Source: Chloroflexota bacterium
Lineage (GTDB): Bacteria > Chloroflexota > Limnocylindria > Limnocylindrales > CSP1-4
DNA: 10,516 nt
Reading direction: 5' to 3'
Assembly (NCBI GenBank): GCA_021802185.1
Contig: JAKAAV010000036.1
Coordinates: 1-10,516 of the forward strand
The notes beneath the pieces are model-generated. The model saw only the letters and a program-made list of their open reading frames with translations. It did not search any database and was not told where the DNA came from. Both the position numbers and the translations under genes were made by a program. Positions 1 through 7,578 of this stretch are shown here, one piece after another (position 1 is the first letter of the stretch; every line of letters begins with the position of its first letter).

Positions 1-796
1 GCAGGAAAAGGAGGAGCGGCATGATGAACGCGATGTTGTAGAGCACGAGGAGCGCCAGCCCGACGATCCCGCCGCCCGAGGCGTGGAGCACCGCGATCAC
101 GTCGAGGTAGATCGCGCCTGAGCAGGGCACCGTGCAGATGCCCACCAGGACGCCCGCCAGGAGCATTCCGGCCAGGCCGCCGCGCTGCATCGCCTTGTTC
201 ATCCAGCCGTGCGTCCCCGAGGGTGCGGCCATCGTGGGGCCCCAGCCGGGCAGGAACACGTCCTTCAGCATCCACACCGCCATGAGGAGCGCGACCACCG
301 CGGCGACCCGGGCCACGATGTGGTCCTGCCCCAGCCATGACAACGCGCTGAACAGTCCCAGCCCGATGAGGAAGTACGTCACCACAACCGCGCCCACATA
401 GAGCGAGCCCGCGCCGAGCAGCGTGCGGCGGGCCGAGGCGGTCGGCGTTCCGTCCGAGGTGACCGCGTTCACCAGGGTGAGCGTGTACGTCGCGAACAGC
501 ACGAGGAGGGCGAAGGCGCAGGGGTTGAAGCCGTCGGCGAAGCCCGAGGCCACCACGATGGGCGCCGTCAGGCCGCCGAACTTCGCGGTCTCGAATGGCA
601 CGAGCGCGACGGTCGCGAGCGAAAGCGTAGCCGCGATCGCGAGCCCGCTGAACAGGACGAGCGCGGTACGCGGCAGGCCGGTGCCCTTTGCCAGCGTCAC
701 CCACCGCGGCGCGGACGATGCCACTACAACCGGAGCTGCGGTCGGACGACGGCCGGACGGCGCACCGGCGGCCTGATGGTTCGCATGTTGCGCCAT
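1..796 (-). CDS. CcdA/DsbD-type transmembrane thiol transporter (partial, C-terminus off window)
   Basis: The reading frame from the ATG at 796 to the window edge gives 265 codons with no stop, so the C-terminus is missing. After a hydrophilic N-terminus of about 40 residues there are at least five hydrophobic segments (about 43-68, 80-110, 127-152, 162-182, 208-230, and another at 243-265). Two conserved cysteine motifs are visible: FNPCAF (Cys93) and GICTVPCSGAIYL (Cys221, Cys225). This pattern is that of the CcdA/DsbD-beta family, which carries electrons from cytoplasmic thioredoxin across the membrane to extracytoplasmic thiols, as in cytochrome c maturation or copper-protein assembly. 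The start lies 2 bp after the cupredoxin stop (TGA at 801-799), so the two genes are probably co-transcribed and coupled. The adjacent Cys-rich cupredoxin is an obvious candidate partner, which is inference. Family call is firm; the specific substrate is unknown. Confidence 0.9.
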   Translation of the reverse strand, partial: MAQHANHQAAGAPSGRRPTAAPVVVASSAPRWVTLAKGTGLPRTALVLFSGLAIAATLSLATVALVPFETAKFGGLTAPIVVASGFADGFNPCAFALLVLFATYTLTLVNAVTSDGTPTASARRTLLGAGSLYVGAVVVTYFLIGLGLFSALSWLGQDHIVARVAAVVALLMAVWMLKDVFLPGWGPTMAAPSGTHGWMNKAMQRGGLAGMLLAGVLVGICTVPCSGAIYLDVIAVLHASGGGIVGLALLVLYNIAFIMPLLLFL

Positions 797-798
797 GA

Positions 799-1311
799 TC
801 AGGCCGACACGCGGAGGGTGCCGTGCATGGTCGGCGAGGCCTTCCCGCCGCAGCAGGTGTTGCAGTAGAAGTCGTAGTCTCCGGGCGTCGTGGGGGCGGT
901 GAACTCGTACTGCTGCCGTGCCTCGGCGGGGATCTTCACGTAGATGTTCTGGCTGTCCATGATGAACGTGTGGACGCCGCCCCCATCGAGGTGCATGGCG
1001 TTGTCGGTGTTCCAGAAGTCGAGCTTGACCGGCTGCCCGGCCTTCGCCTGGATCACCTTCGGATCGAACCCGTCCATGGAGAGCCGCACCGGCAAGTACC
1101 CTGCGGCAGACGAGGTCCCGCGCTGCCCCAGGAAGACGGACGCGGCCAGGTACGTCCCTGCCCCCAGGATCACGACGACGACGAGGCCGAACGCCACGAG
1201 GCGGGGGATCAGTGCCCGGCGACGCTGCTGCGCATCCGTTTGCAGGCGCTGCTCTTCTTCGCGCTCGACGATCTCCCGCTGCTGCGCACGGCGTGCCGCA
1301 CGGGTGGTCAT
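799..1311 (-). CDS. Membrane-anchored Cys-rich cupredoxin-like protein
   Basis: The protein has 170 residues when started at the ATG at 1311, chosen because a GGAGG (plus-strand 1320-1324) lies 8 nt upstream; the open frame extends further up to 1491 but without a good site. A charged, Arg/Glu/Gln-rich segment (3-36) precedes one membrane helix (about 37-60), and a cupredoxin-like beta domain follows (about 72-169) that should face the outside. Candidate metal ligands are His114 (GVHTF), a cysteine cluster in DFYCNTCCGGK (Cys150, Cys153, Cys154), and Met162-His163 near the end (SPTMHGTL). C-x3-C spacing recalls CuA sites, but the HxxM arrangement of true CuA is absent, so metal type is uncertain. 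It is the first gene of a two-gene operon with the CcdA-like protein, which could keep its cysteines reduced. A role in copper binding or delivery is inferred. Confidence 0.88.
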   Translation of the reverse strand: MTTRAARRAQQREIVEREEEQRLQTDAQQRRRALIPRLVAFGLVVVVILGAGTYLAASVFLGQRGTSSAAGYLPVRLSMDGFDPKVIQAKAGQPVKLDFWNTDNAMHLDGGGVHTFIMDSQNIYVKIPAEARQQYEFTAPTTPGDYDFYCNTCCGGKASPTMHGTLRVSA

Positions 1312-1375
1312 GGATCCATCCTCCGGAATGACGGCGCCGGCATGGCGCGGGCTGACAAACGAAACTCGATCGTCG

Positions 1376-1450
1376 CGTTCGCGAGGCCACGCGAACGGAG
1401 GGGGTTTCGAGGCCGTGCCGTGCCGGGCGCAACGCGAAGGCCCCGAAACC
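1376..1450 (-). other. Paired inverted repeats in the cupredoxin mRNA leader
   Basis: Two potential RNA hairpins lie in the presumed 5' leader of the minus-strand operon. The first in transcription order has 12-nt arms at 1450-1439 and 1414-1403 with a single mismatch (GGTTTCG/CGAAACC plus GGCC/GGCC) and a 24-nt loop. The second is a perfect 8-bp stem (CGCGAACG/CGTTCGCG, 1376-1383 with 1390-1397) with a 6-nt loop, followed on the RNA by a moderately U-rich stretch (GAGUUUCGUUUGUC). They could form an attenuator or protect the RNA, but stems of 8 bp arise by chance in DNA this GC-rich. Confidence 0.35.
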
Positions 1451-1494
1451 GTGTGCTCATGGCCGCCATCGTTCGCCGCCGGCCTTGGCACAGG

Positions 1495-1521
1495 GTGAGC
1501 CGCAGCTGAGATGACGCTGAG
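1495..1521 (-). promoter_or_regulatory. Triple 11-bp CTCAG operator facing cupredoxin/CcdA operon
   Basis: Read on the minus strand there are three units starting CTCAG (1521-1517), CTCAG (1510-1506) and CTCAC (1499-1495), exactly 11 bp apart, about one helical turn. The extended units are TTCTCAGCGTC, ATCTCAGCTGC and GGCTCACCCTG. Tandem repeats at this pitch are typical of OmpR/PhoB-family winged-helix regulators (for example, M. tuberculosis PhoP binds 7-bp direct repeats with 4-bp spacers). The same units occur at 1578-1604 and 8761-8787. Confidence 0.7.
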
Positions 1522-1577
1522 AACGGGCGCAGCCGCCGGCCGCGCGGGACGATCTGCGCGATGATGCTCGCGCAGAT

Positions 1578-1604
1578 CTCAGCGCTTTCTCAGTTCATGC
1601 TCAG
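1578..1604 (+). promoter_or_regulatory. Triple 11-bp CTCAG operator facing the regulator/kinase operon
   Basis: Perfect CTCAG cores start at 1578, 1589 and 1600, an exact 11-bp period, within ATCTCAGCGCT, TTCTCAGTTCA and TGCTCAGCTAA. A partial fourth unit (CTCGC) starts at 1567. The array ends about 70 bp before the start of response regulator 1, suggesting autoregulation by that OmpR-type protein. The architecture mirrors the oppositely oriented array at 1495-1521. Confidence 0.75.
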
Positions 1605-1675
1605 CTAATCTGGCGACACTCACGGTCAGGCGCTGAAGGTAGCGACGGTGAGTGTATGAGAAGAAGGCTGGACCG

Positions 1676-2356
1676 ATGAGCGAGACGCCGCGCATCCTGG
1701 TCGTCGACGACGACGAGCGGATCCGCTCCACCGTGCGGCGCGGCCTGGTCTACGAAGGCTATCGGGTGGTCGAGGCCGCGTCTGGTGAGGAGGGCCTGGA
1801 GAAGGCGCGCGAGCACCTGCCGGACCTCGTCATCCTCGACATCATGCTGCCCGGCATCGACGGACTTGAGGTGTGCCGCCGCCTGCGCGCGGGCGGCGGG
1901 GAGCTCGCGATCCTCATGCTGACCGCCCGCGACGAGGTCAAGGACCGCGTCACCGGCCTCGAGACCGGCGCGGACGACTACCTGGTGAAGCCGTTCAGCT
2001 TCGAGGAACTGCTGGCCCGCGTGCATGCGCTGCTCCGGCGGCGCGCCGCGCCCGCGGGCGAGATCCTGCACTTCGGCGACCTTGAGCTCGACGTCGATGC
2101 CCGCGAAGCGCGCAGGGATGGCCGGCCGATCGAGCTCACCACGACCGAGTACAACCTGCTGCTGCTCTTCATGCGCCACCCGCGGAAGGTCCTCACCCGG
2201 GACGTGATCATGGACCGCGTGTGGAGCTACGACTTCGGCGGTGAGTCCAACGTGCTCGAGGTGTACGTCCGCTACCTGCGCAACAAGCTCGAGGCGGAGC
2301 GGGGCTCGCGGCTCATCCACACCGTGCGCGGCGCGGGGTACGTGCTGAAGGAGTGA
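1676..2356 (+). CDS. OmpR/PhoB-family response regulator 1
   Basis: The 226-residue protein has a receiver domain (about 5-120) with the acidic pair Asp12-Asp13, phospho-acceptor Asp55 (VILDIML), Thr83 (MLTAR) and Lys105 (LVKPF), and a C-terminal winged-helix DNA-binding domain (about 130-225) ending [12 protein letters not shown]. Length and layout are standard for the family, closest in feel to actinobacterial MprA-type regulators. I prefer the ATG at 1676 ([10 protein letters not shown]) because AGAAGG lies about 8 nt upstream; an in-frame GTG at 1652 would add eight residues. Its stop overlaps the kinase start by 4 bp, so the pair is cognate by position. The CTCAG operator just upstream is the natural target of this regulator, and the same repeats in front of two other operons suggest it controls them as well; that link is inference. 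Confidence 0.97.
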   Translation: MSETPRILVVDDDERIRSTVRRGLVYEGYRVVEAASGEEGLEKAREHLPDLVILDIMLPGIDGLEVCRRLRAGGGELAILMLTARDEVKDRVTGLETGADDYLVKPFSFEELLARVHALLRRRAAPAGEILHFGDLELDVDAREARRDGRPIELTTTEYNLLLLFMRHPRKVLTRDVIMDRVWSYDFGGESNVLEVYVRYLRNKLEAERGSRLIHTVRGAGYVLKE

Positions 2357-3762
2357 GGCTCCCCGCCCGGCACCTGCCCCTGCGGACGCGGCTCGCGCTC
2401 CTCTACACGACCCTGCTGGCGATCGCGCTCATCGTGTTCGGCGGGGGCCTCTACCTCGTCCTCGATAATGCGCTCTCGAACAGCTTCAATCAGACGCTGC
2501 TGGGCAACGCCGAGCACGCCCGCGGCGCCTTCGCGGCCGATGTCGGGCCGAATGGCCAGCTCGATCCCTCGCCGCGGCTGCTTGCCCAGTTCGCCGCGAC
2601 CGGTGGTCGGGTCGAGGTCCTGTCACCGACCGGAACCATCCTCGCCGACTCCGCACCGCCGGGGACACCACCCATGCCGATCAACGCCGGCGACCTTGCG
2701 CTGGCGGCCCGCAACGAGCACGGGGTCCACGACGTCTCGGTGGAGGGCGACACCAAGCGGCTCACGATCGAGCCAATCGACTCGGTGAGCGGGCAACTGC
2801 TCGGGTACGTCGCGTGGGCGGAGTCCACCGGCTCCCTGCGCGATCTCCTCCGCACCGTCTCCATCGCACTCGTGGCCGGCGGGATCCTGGTGGCCGTGCT
2901 GGCCTTCGCGGCGGGCTGGCGGCTGGCGCGGCAGGCGCTGGCGCCGGTCGTCGAGGTCACCGACACGGCGCGTGCGATCTCGCTTTCGGGCGACTTCGCC
3001 GCCCGCGTGGAAGCCGGGCCGCCAGGCGACGAGATCAGCGAGCTCGCGGTTGCATTCAACGAGATGCTGTCCGCCCTCGAGGCGAACCACCAGGCGCTCC
3101 AGCGGTTCCTGGGCGACGCGTCGCACCAGCTGCGGACGCCGCTCACCACGATCCGCGCGAGCCTCGACCTCGCACAACGACTGGGCCTCGACGAGACGGA
3201 GCGCCGTGCGATTCTCGGGGATGCGCAGGCGGAGGCGGGTCGTATGGCGCGCCTCATCGGGGACCTGCTGGCGCTCGCACGGGCTGATGCAGGCGCCAGG
3301 CTGTCGTTTGCACCGGTCGAGATCGACGCAGTGCTCCTCGAGTGCGTCCGCGAGCAGCGCCAGGCGGCGGAGCACGTGCGGATGACCGTCGAGAAGCTGG
3401 AGCCCGCGATCGTGGACGGGGACCGCGACCGGCTGAAGGAACTGTTCCTCATCCTGCTCGAAAACGGGGCGCGGTACACGCCCCCCGGCGGCAGCGTGTC
3501 CGCCAGCCTCGAGATCCGGGACGGCCAGATCGTCGTCGGCGTCGCCGACACTGGCATCGGGATCGACGAGGCGGACCGTGCGCACCTGTTCGAGCGCCTG
3601 TACCGGGGCCGCCGGGCGCGCGAGATGCGGCCGTCCGGGACCGGGCTCGGGCTCGCGATCGCGCACTGGATCGCCGAGGCGCACGGCGGAACGATCGCGC
3701 TCGAACCCCATCCTGGCGGCGGCACGCTGGCGGTGGTCACGCTGCCCGAGCGGATGCCGTGA
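2353..3762 (+). CDS. Sensor histidine kinase 1 (HAMP-HisKA-HATPase)
   Basis: This 469-residue protein starts at a GTG that overlaps the preceding stop (GTGA). It has TM helix 1 (about 14-37), an extracytoplasmic sensor region of about 130 residues (38-167), TM helix 2 (about 169-191), a HAMP linker (about 192-245), and a HisKA helix with the autophosphorylated His258 ([10 protein letters not shown]). The ATPase domain shows the N box ([11 protein letters not shown], Asn371), G1 box (DTGIGI, 399-404), F box (LFERLYRG) and G2 box (GTGLGLAI, 429-436), so it looks fully active. The sensor region has no cysteines and few methionines, unlike kinase 2, so it probably sees a different signal. It is coupled to regulators on both sides: response regulator 1 upstream and response regulator 2 overlapping its stop. 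Confidence 0.97.
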   Translation: MRLPARHLPLRTRLALLYTTLLAIALIVFGGGLYLVLDNALSNSFNQTLLGNAEHARGAFAADVGPNGQLDPSPRLLAQFAATGGRVEVLSPTGTILADSAPPGTPPMPINAGDLALAARNEHGVHDVSVEGDTKRLTIEPIDSVSGQLLGYVAWAESTGSLRDLLRTVSIALVAGGILVAVLAFAAGWRLARQALAPVVEVTDTARAISLSGDFAARVEAGPPGDEISELAVAFNEMLSALEANHQALQRFLGDASHQLRTPLTTIRASLDLAQRLGLDETERRAILGDAQAEAGRMARLIGDLLALARADAGARLSFAPVEIDAVLLECVREQRQAAEHVRMTVEKLEPAIVDGDRDRLKELFLILLENGARYTPPGGSVSASLEIRDGQIVVGVADTGIGIDEADRAHLFERLYRGRRAREMRPSGTGLGLAIAHWIAEAHGGTIALEPHPGGGTLAVVTLPERMP

Positions 3763-4553
3763 ACGAGAACCCGCTCCGCAGCCCGCGCGTGCTCCTCGTC
3801 GACGACGAACCGCCCATCGCCGAGCTCGTGCGCGGCTACCTGGAGCGCGAGGGCATGGAGGTCCACTGGCGGGCCGATGGCCCGGCGGGGCTCGCGGCGG
3901 CGCTCGACCTCGCGCCGGACGTCGTGGTCCTCGACGTGATGCTGCCGGCCATGGACGGCTTCGAGGTGTGCCGGCAGCTCCGCACGTTCTCGGACGCGTA
4001 CGTCCTCATGCTCACCGCGCGAACCGACGAGATCGATCGCGTGGTCGGCCTGTCCGTGGGCGCCGACGACTACGTGCTGAAGCCGTTCTCACCGCGCGAG
4101 CTGGTCGCGCGCATCAAGGCGCTTCTGCGTCGCCCGCGGACGCCGTCCAGGGAATCTGCGCCCGCCGTCGCCGCCGACGGAACCCGACCGCTGACGACGC
4201 CCCGGGACAACGCGGTGAGCGCGGCGAGCGGCTGGACGCGCGGCGACCTGGCGGTCGACCTGCGGCGGCGGAGCGTCACCGTCCGAGGCAGACCCATCGA
4301 CCTCACGACGCTCGAGTTCGAGCTGCTCGCGCTGCTCTCCCGGGAGCCGGGCGTCGTGTTCACGCGTCAGCAGCTGCTCGATGGGCTGTGGGGTGTCGAC
4401 TACGTGGGGGACGAGCACGTGGTCGACGTCCACGTGGCGAACCTCCGGCGCAAGCTCGGCGATGATGCCGCCCATCCCGAGCACGTCGAGACGGTCCGGG
4501 GCGTGGGCTACCGGTATTCGGGCGGCAACGACCCCTCGGCCAGGATGGCTTGA
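3759..4553 (+). CDS. OmpR/PhoB-family response regulator 2
   Basis: The 264-residue product starts at a GTG overlapping the kinase 1 stop by 4 bp; the same frame is open far upstream inside the kinase gene, but that part is a shadow. The receiver shows Asp15-Asp16, phospho-acceptor Asp59 (VVLDVML), Thr86 (MLTAR) and Lys108 (VLKPF); the winged-helix effector domain spans about 160-256 (ending ETVRGVGYRYSGG). Between them is an unusually long linker (about 125-160), rich in Pro, Ser, Thr and Ala, where many relatives have 10-15 residues. It differs clearly in sequence from response regulator 1, so this is not a recent duplicate. Either kinase 1 serves both regulators, or this one pairs with kinase 2 at 5387, with the SHOCT and cupredoxin genes between them. 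Confidence 0.95.
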   Translation: MNENPLRSPRVLLVDDEPPIAELVRGYLEREGMEVHWRADGPAGLAAALDLAPDVVVLDVMLPAMDGFEVCRQLRTFSDAYVLMLTARTDEIDRVVGLSVGADDYVLKPFSPRELVARIKALLRRPRTPSRESAPAVAADGTRPLTTPRDNAVSAASGWTRGDLAVDLRRRSVTVRGRPIDLTTLEFELLALLSREPGVVFTRQQLLDGLWGVDYVGDEHVVDVHVANLRRKLGDDAAHPEHVETVRGVGYRYSGGNDPSARMA

Positions 4554-4656
4554 CGGAATCTTGAGCAAACGCCACATCGACGGTTGAGAAACGGCGACCA
4601 GGCTGCGAACGTCCGGACGGAATCCGGCTGCCAACGACAGTCAAGGAGTGACGCTG
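4554..4656 (+). promoter_or_regulatory. Intergenic gap with possible promoter/operator for the SHOCT-cupredoxin-kinase 2 block
   Basis: This is the only real gap (103 bp) inside the regulator cluster. Two TTGAG motifs (4561-4565 and 4584-4588), 23 bp apart, sit in similar contexts (TTGAGCAAAC and TTGAGAAAC). They could be a site for response regulator 2 or a -35 element, but neither has a clear -10 partner. AAGGAG at 4643-4648 sets the downstream start. No terminator is evident, so read-through from the upstream genes is likely. Confidence 0.3.
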
Positions 4657-4925
<269 letters not shown>

Positions 4926-4926
<1 letters not shown>

Positions 4927-5387
4927 TGGATAACCGCAGGCTGGGCTGGCTGGGAGCGGGGCTCGTCGCGATCGGAGTCGTCGCGATCGTCGCGGGCGCG
5001 GCGATCGGCGGAACGGGAGGCCCGGCGTGGCCGTACGCTGGCATGGCCGGCTGGGGCCCTGGGATGATGGGCGCCTGGGGCGGCGGCACGGTCACCGCCT
5101 CGGCGGTGCCCCGGTCCTCCGCTGACGGCTCCAACCCGTCCGCGAACGGCGTGCACCTGGCCGGCTCGCAGTTCTCGCCCGCAACGATCACCGTGAGCGT
5201 CGGCACGAGCGTCACGTGGCTCAACGATGACTCGGTGCCGCACACAGTGACCGCGAGCGACCGCTCGTGGTCCTCCGGATACCTCGCCCCGGGAGCGACC
5301 TACGAGCGGACGTTCACCCGCGCAGGCACGTACTCGTACGTGTGCCTCTACCACCCCTGGATGCTCGGCACGCTCACGGTGCAGTGA
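4926..5387 (+). CDS. Plastocyanin-like blue-copper protein (cupredoxin), membrane-tethered or secreted
   Basis: The 153-residue product starts at ATG 4926, overlapping the SHOCT stop by 1 bp; the frame is open upstream but reads through the SHOCT gene. An uncleaved signal anchor or signal peptide spans about 6-28. A Gly/Trp/Met-rich segment follows (35-54, with Met40, Met47, Met48). The cupredoxin domain (about 76-153) carries the full type-1 copper ligand set: His106 (VPHTV), then Cys140, His143 and Met146 in SYVCLYHPWMLG. It should therefore bind copper and shuttle electrons or hold copper outside the membrane. It lies between the SHOCT gene and kinase 2, whose ATG overlaps its stop, so copper binding and sensing are probably linked. 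It is distinct from the Cys-cluster cupredoxin at 799-1311. Confidence 0.93.
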
Positions 5388-6520
5388 TGCGCGTCCCGCC
5401 GCTCGGCTTCCGCGGGCGCCTGCTGGCCGTCAACCTGGCGGTCATCGCCGTCGGGGCGGTGGTCGTGTTCGCGGGCGTCGGGCTCATCGCGCCCGGCCTG
5501 TTCGATGCGTCGATGGGCCAGGCCATGGGCGGCCCGAGCGGCATGGGGATGGACGCCATGATGGGCGCCGCGGTGCGCAGCTCGTTCCAGGACGCCGTTC
5601 ACGGCGCCCTGCTCATCGCCGTCGGCGCCGCCGTGCTCGTCGCCGTCGGACTGAGCGCGATCCTCTCGGCACAGGTCGCGCGGCCCATGGGCCACCTCGC
5701 CCGGGCCGCCCAACGAATCGCCGGCGGTGACTACGGCGAGCGCGTGGAGGTCGGGAGCGGGGATGAGGTGGGACGGCTGGCGGCCTCGTTCAACCAGATG
5801 GCCGCGTCACTCGCGGCCAACGAGCAGCGGCGGACGCAGCTCGTGGGCGACGTCGCCCACGAGCTGCGCACCCCGCTGGCCACCCTCAACGGGTACCTGG
5901 AGGGGCTCGAGGACGGGGTGGTGAAACCGGCGCCCCAGACGTGGACGCTGCTCCGCACCGAGACGGGCCGCCTTACGCGCCTGGTCGATGATCTCCAGCA
6001 GCTCTGGCGGGCGGAGGCGGGCCAGCTCCCGCTGGCTCCCGTTGCCCTCGAACCCGGCCCGTTCCTGGAGGGGGTGTCGATGCGATTCGCCGTGCCTGCT
6101 CGCGAACGCTCGGTCGCGCTCCGTGTCGATGCCGAGCCGCACCTTCCGGCAATCCGCGCCGACCCGGAGCGGTTCGGGCAGGTCCTCGACAACTACGTGG
6201 CCAACGCCCTCCGGTACGGACCCGCCGATGCCGAGGTCCTGCTGCGGGCACGCCGGGAGGCGGACGGCGTGACCTTCTCGGTCATCGACCATGGCCCGGG
6301 GCTCACCGTGGAGCAGGCGGACCGCGTCTTCGAGCGCCTCTATCGGGTCGATCCGTCCCGCTCCCGCGCGCTTGGGGGATCCGGGATCGGCCTGGCCGTG
6401 GCGAGGGCGCTCGCGACGGCCATGGGTGGCCGAGCCTGGGCCGAGAGTGCCGGTCCTGGTCTCGGAGCCACGTTCTCGGTCTGGCTGCCAACCGCCTCAG
6501 GAGACCGAGCCCGCAGGTAG
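5387..6520 (+). CDS. Sensor histidine kinase 2 with Met-rich extracytoplasmic loop
   Basis: This 377-residue kinase starts at ATG 5387, overlapping the cupredoxin stop by 1 bp; in-frame sequence before it belongs to the cupredoxin. TM helix 1 (about 12-34) and TM helix 2 (about 74-96) enclose a short outside loop (35-73) holding six methionines within residues 43-59 (Met43, 47, 53, 55, 58, 59; includes GMGMDAMMG). HAMP follows (about 97-147), then His158 (DVAHELRTPL), N box Asn273 (NYVANALRYG), G1-type DHGPG (301-305), F box (VFERLYR) and G2 box (GGSGIGLAV). All catalytic motifs are intact. Methionine clusters bind Cu(I) in copper sensors and chaperones such as CusS and CusF, so copper sensing is a reasonable inference. 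Its 3' end overlaps the antisense PLP-enzyme frame by about 180 bp. Confidence 0.96.
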   Translation: MRVPPLGFRGRLLAVNLAVIAVGAVVVFAGVGLIAPGLFDASMGQAMGGPSGMGMDAMMGAAVRSSFQDAVHGALLIAVGAAVLVAVGLSAILSAQVARPMGHLARAAQRIAGGDYGERVEVGSGDEVGRLAASFNQMAASLAANEQRRTQLVGDVAHELRTPLATLNGYLEGLEDGVVKPAPQTWTLLRTETGRLTRLVDDLQQLWRAEAGQLPLAPVALEPGPFLEGVSMRFAVPARERSVALRVDAEPHLPAIRADPERFGQVLDNYVANALRYGPADAEVLLRARREADGVTFSVIDHGPGLTVEQADRVFERLYRVDPSRSRALGGSGIGLAVARALATAMGGRAWAESAGPGLGATFSVWLPTASGDRARR

Positions 6521-7578
6521 GCTGACTCGCGGCCTCGCAGGGGAGCGGAGGTGTGATCCTCGAGCAGCCCGTGGGCACGCATCCAGTCGTCGTTGTAGAG
6601 CTTCGACAGGTAGTTCCTCCCCGTGTCGGGCAGCAGGACGACGATAACGGCTTCACGCCCCTCGGGAGCGGCGGTGAGCTCCCGGGCCACCGTGAGCGCC
6701 GCGACGAGCGCGGTTCCCGAGGACTCTCCAGCGAGGATCGCCTCGGCACGAGCCAGCCGACGTGCGGCGAGGAATGCTTCGCGGTCGGATACCCTGATCC
6801 AGCGGTCCACGATCGAGCGGTCGAGCGTGTCGGGAAAGAAGTCTTCCCCCACGCCCTCGGTGAGGTACGGCCGCGGAACGTCGCCCGAGAAGACGCTTCC
6901 CTCGGTGTCCGCGCCGACGATCCGCAGTGCGGGGTTGCGCTCGCGCAGGAAGCGACCCGCGCCCGTGATCGTGCCGCCGGTCCCGGCCCCGGCCACGAAG
7001 TGCGTGATCCGGCCCGCGGTCTGCTCCCAGATCTCGGGACCAGTGGTGCGTTCGTGGGCCGCCGGATTCGCCTCATTCCAGTACTGGCCCGGCATGAAGG
7101 CGCCGGCGATCTCTGAGGTGAGCCGCCTCGCCACCGAGTAGTAGCTGTCGGGCGACTCCGGCGACACGTCCGTGGGGCAGACGATGACCTCCGCCCCGTA
7201 CGCTCGGAGAAGTGCGCGCTTCTCCTCCGACTGCTTGTCGGCCATGACGAAGACGCAGCGGTAGCCGCGGAGGGCGGCGGCCATGGCGAGGCCGATTCCC
7301 GTGTTCCCGCTCGTCGGCTCCACGATCGTGCCGCCCGGACGCAGAAGCCCGGCGCGCTCGGCGGCCTCGATCATCGTGAGACCGATGCGATCCTTCACCG
7401 AACCGCCCGGGTTCAGCATCTCGAGCTTCGCGAGGACGAGCGGCTGGCGATCGAGCGGCCCCAGGTCGCGTGTGACCCGGGCCAATCGAACGAGCGGCGT
7501 CTCGCCAACGAGCTCGAGGACGGACGTCGCGTAGCGCATGGGGGCGGTCGACCCCGCCCGGAACGGGGATGCGATCAC
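6340..7578 (-). CDS. PLP-dependent cysteine synthase / cystathionine beta-synthase-family enzyme, no CBS domains
   Basis: The 412-residue frame starts at GTG 7578, with GGAGG (plus-strand 7586-7590) 7 nt upstream and a 4-bp GTGA overlap with the methyltransferase stop; an ATG at 7539 is the alternative. Conserved features: RYATSVLELVGETPLVRL, PLP lysine Lys62 (NPGGSVKDR), SGNTG at 90-94, phosphate-binding GTGGT (199-203), GESSG (284-288), and LPDTGRNYLSKLYNDDWM near 317-333, an ending typical of cystathionine beta-synthases. It would condense serine or an activated serine with homocysteine or sulfide. Homology appears to stop near residue 340. The rest (341-412), Pro/Ala/Arg-rich, is mostly read antisense through the end of kinase 2, and the C-terminal Bateman domains of full-length CBS are absent. 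This may be a truncation or a naturally short type. Enzyme family is firm; substrate is not. Confidence 0.9.
   Translation of the reverse strand: MIASPFRAGSTAPMRYATSVLELVGETPLVRLARVTRDLGPLDRQPLVLAKLEMLNPGGSVKDRIGLTMIEAAERAGLLRPGGTIVEPTSGNTGIGLAMAAALRGYRCVFVMADKQSEEKRALLRAYGAEVIVCPTDVSPESPDSYYSVARRLTSEIAGAFMPGQYWNEANPAAHERTTGPEIWEQTAGRITHFVAGAGTGGTITGAGRFLRERNPALRIVGADTEGSVFSGDVPRPYLTEGVGEDFFPDTLDRSIVDRWIRVSDREAFLAARRLARAEAILAGESSGTALVAALTVARELTAAPEGREAVIVVLLPDTGRNYLSKLYNDDWMRAHGLLEDHTSAPLRGRESAYLRARSPEAVGSQTENVAPRPGPALSAQARPPMAVASALATARPIPDPPSARERDGSTR

Larger units (their letters stand above)
1312..1675. promoter_or_regulatory. Divergent control region between cupredoxin/CcdA operon and regulator operon
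   Basis: There is no convincing gene here. The region holds two oppositely oriented 11-bp-period CTCAG repeat arrays (1495-1521 and 1578-1604), about 56 bp apart, each directed at one of the flanking operons. Between the first array and the cupredoxin start lies a leader of about 180 nt with two inverted repeats (1376-1397 and 1403-1450). Promoter hexamers are not obvious; TAATCT at 1606-1611 is a weak -10 candidate for the regulator operon. Confidence 0.7.

Noticed and set aside
823..1509. 228-codon plus-strand frame opposite the cupredoxin
   Set aside because: It has no recognisable domain and is antisense to a gene with a strong ribosome site and clear ligand motifs.
1601..2320. 239-codon minus-strand frame opposite response regulator 1
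   Set aside because: The composition is that of a mirrored frame and it covers the operator; the regulator on the plus strand is unambiguous.
3342..3758. Upstream extension of the response regulator 2 frame
   Set aside because: It lies fully inside kinase 1 in another frame, with low-complexity Arg/Ala/Gly content; the GTGA overlap at 3759 gives the natural start.
2490..3866. Long minus-strand open frames opposite kinase 1 (up to 458 codons)
   Set aside because: They are Arg/Ser-rich shadows of a GC-rich gene with no family motifs, while the plus-strand frame has every kinase motif.
4561..4588. TTGAG pair as another copy of the CTCAG operator
   Set aside because: The spacing is 23 bp rather than 22, there is no middle unit, and the flanks differ from the three true arrays; kept only as a weak possible site.
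7113..7124. CTGAG and GTGAG inside the PLP-enzyme gene
   Set aside because: They are 6 bp apart, only two units, and inside a coding region.
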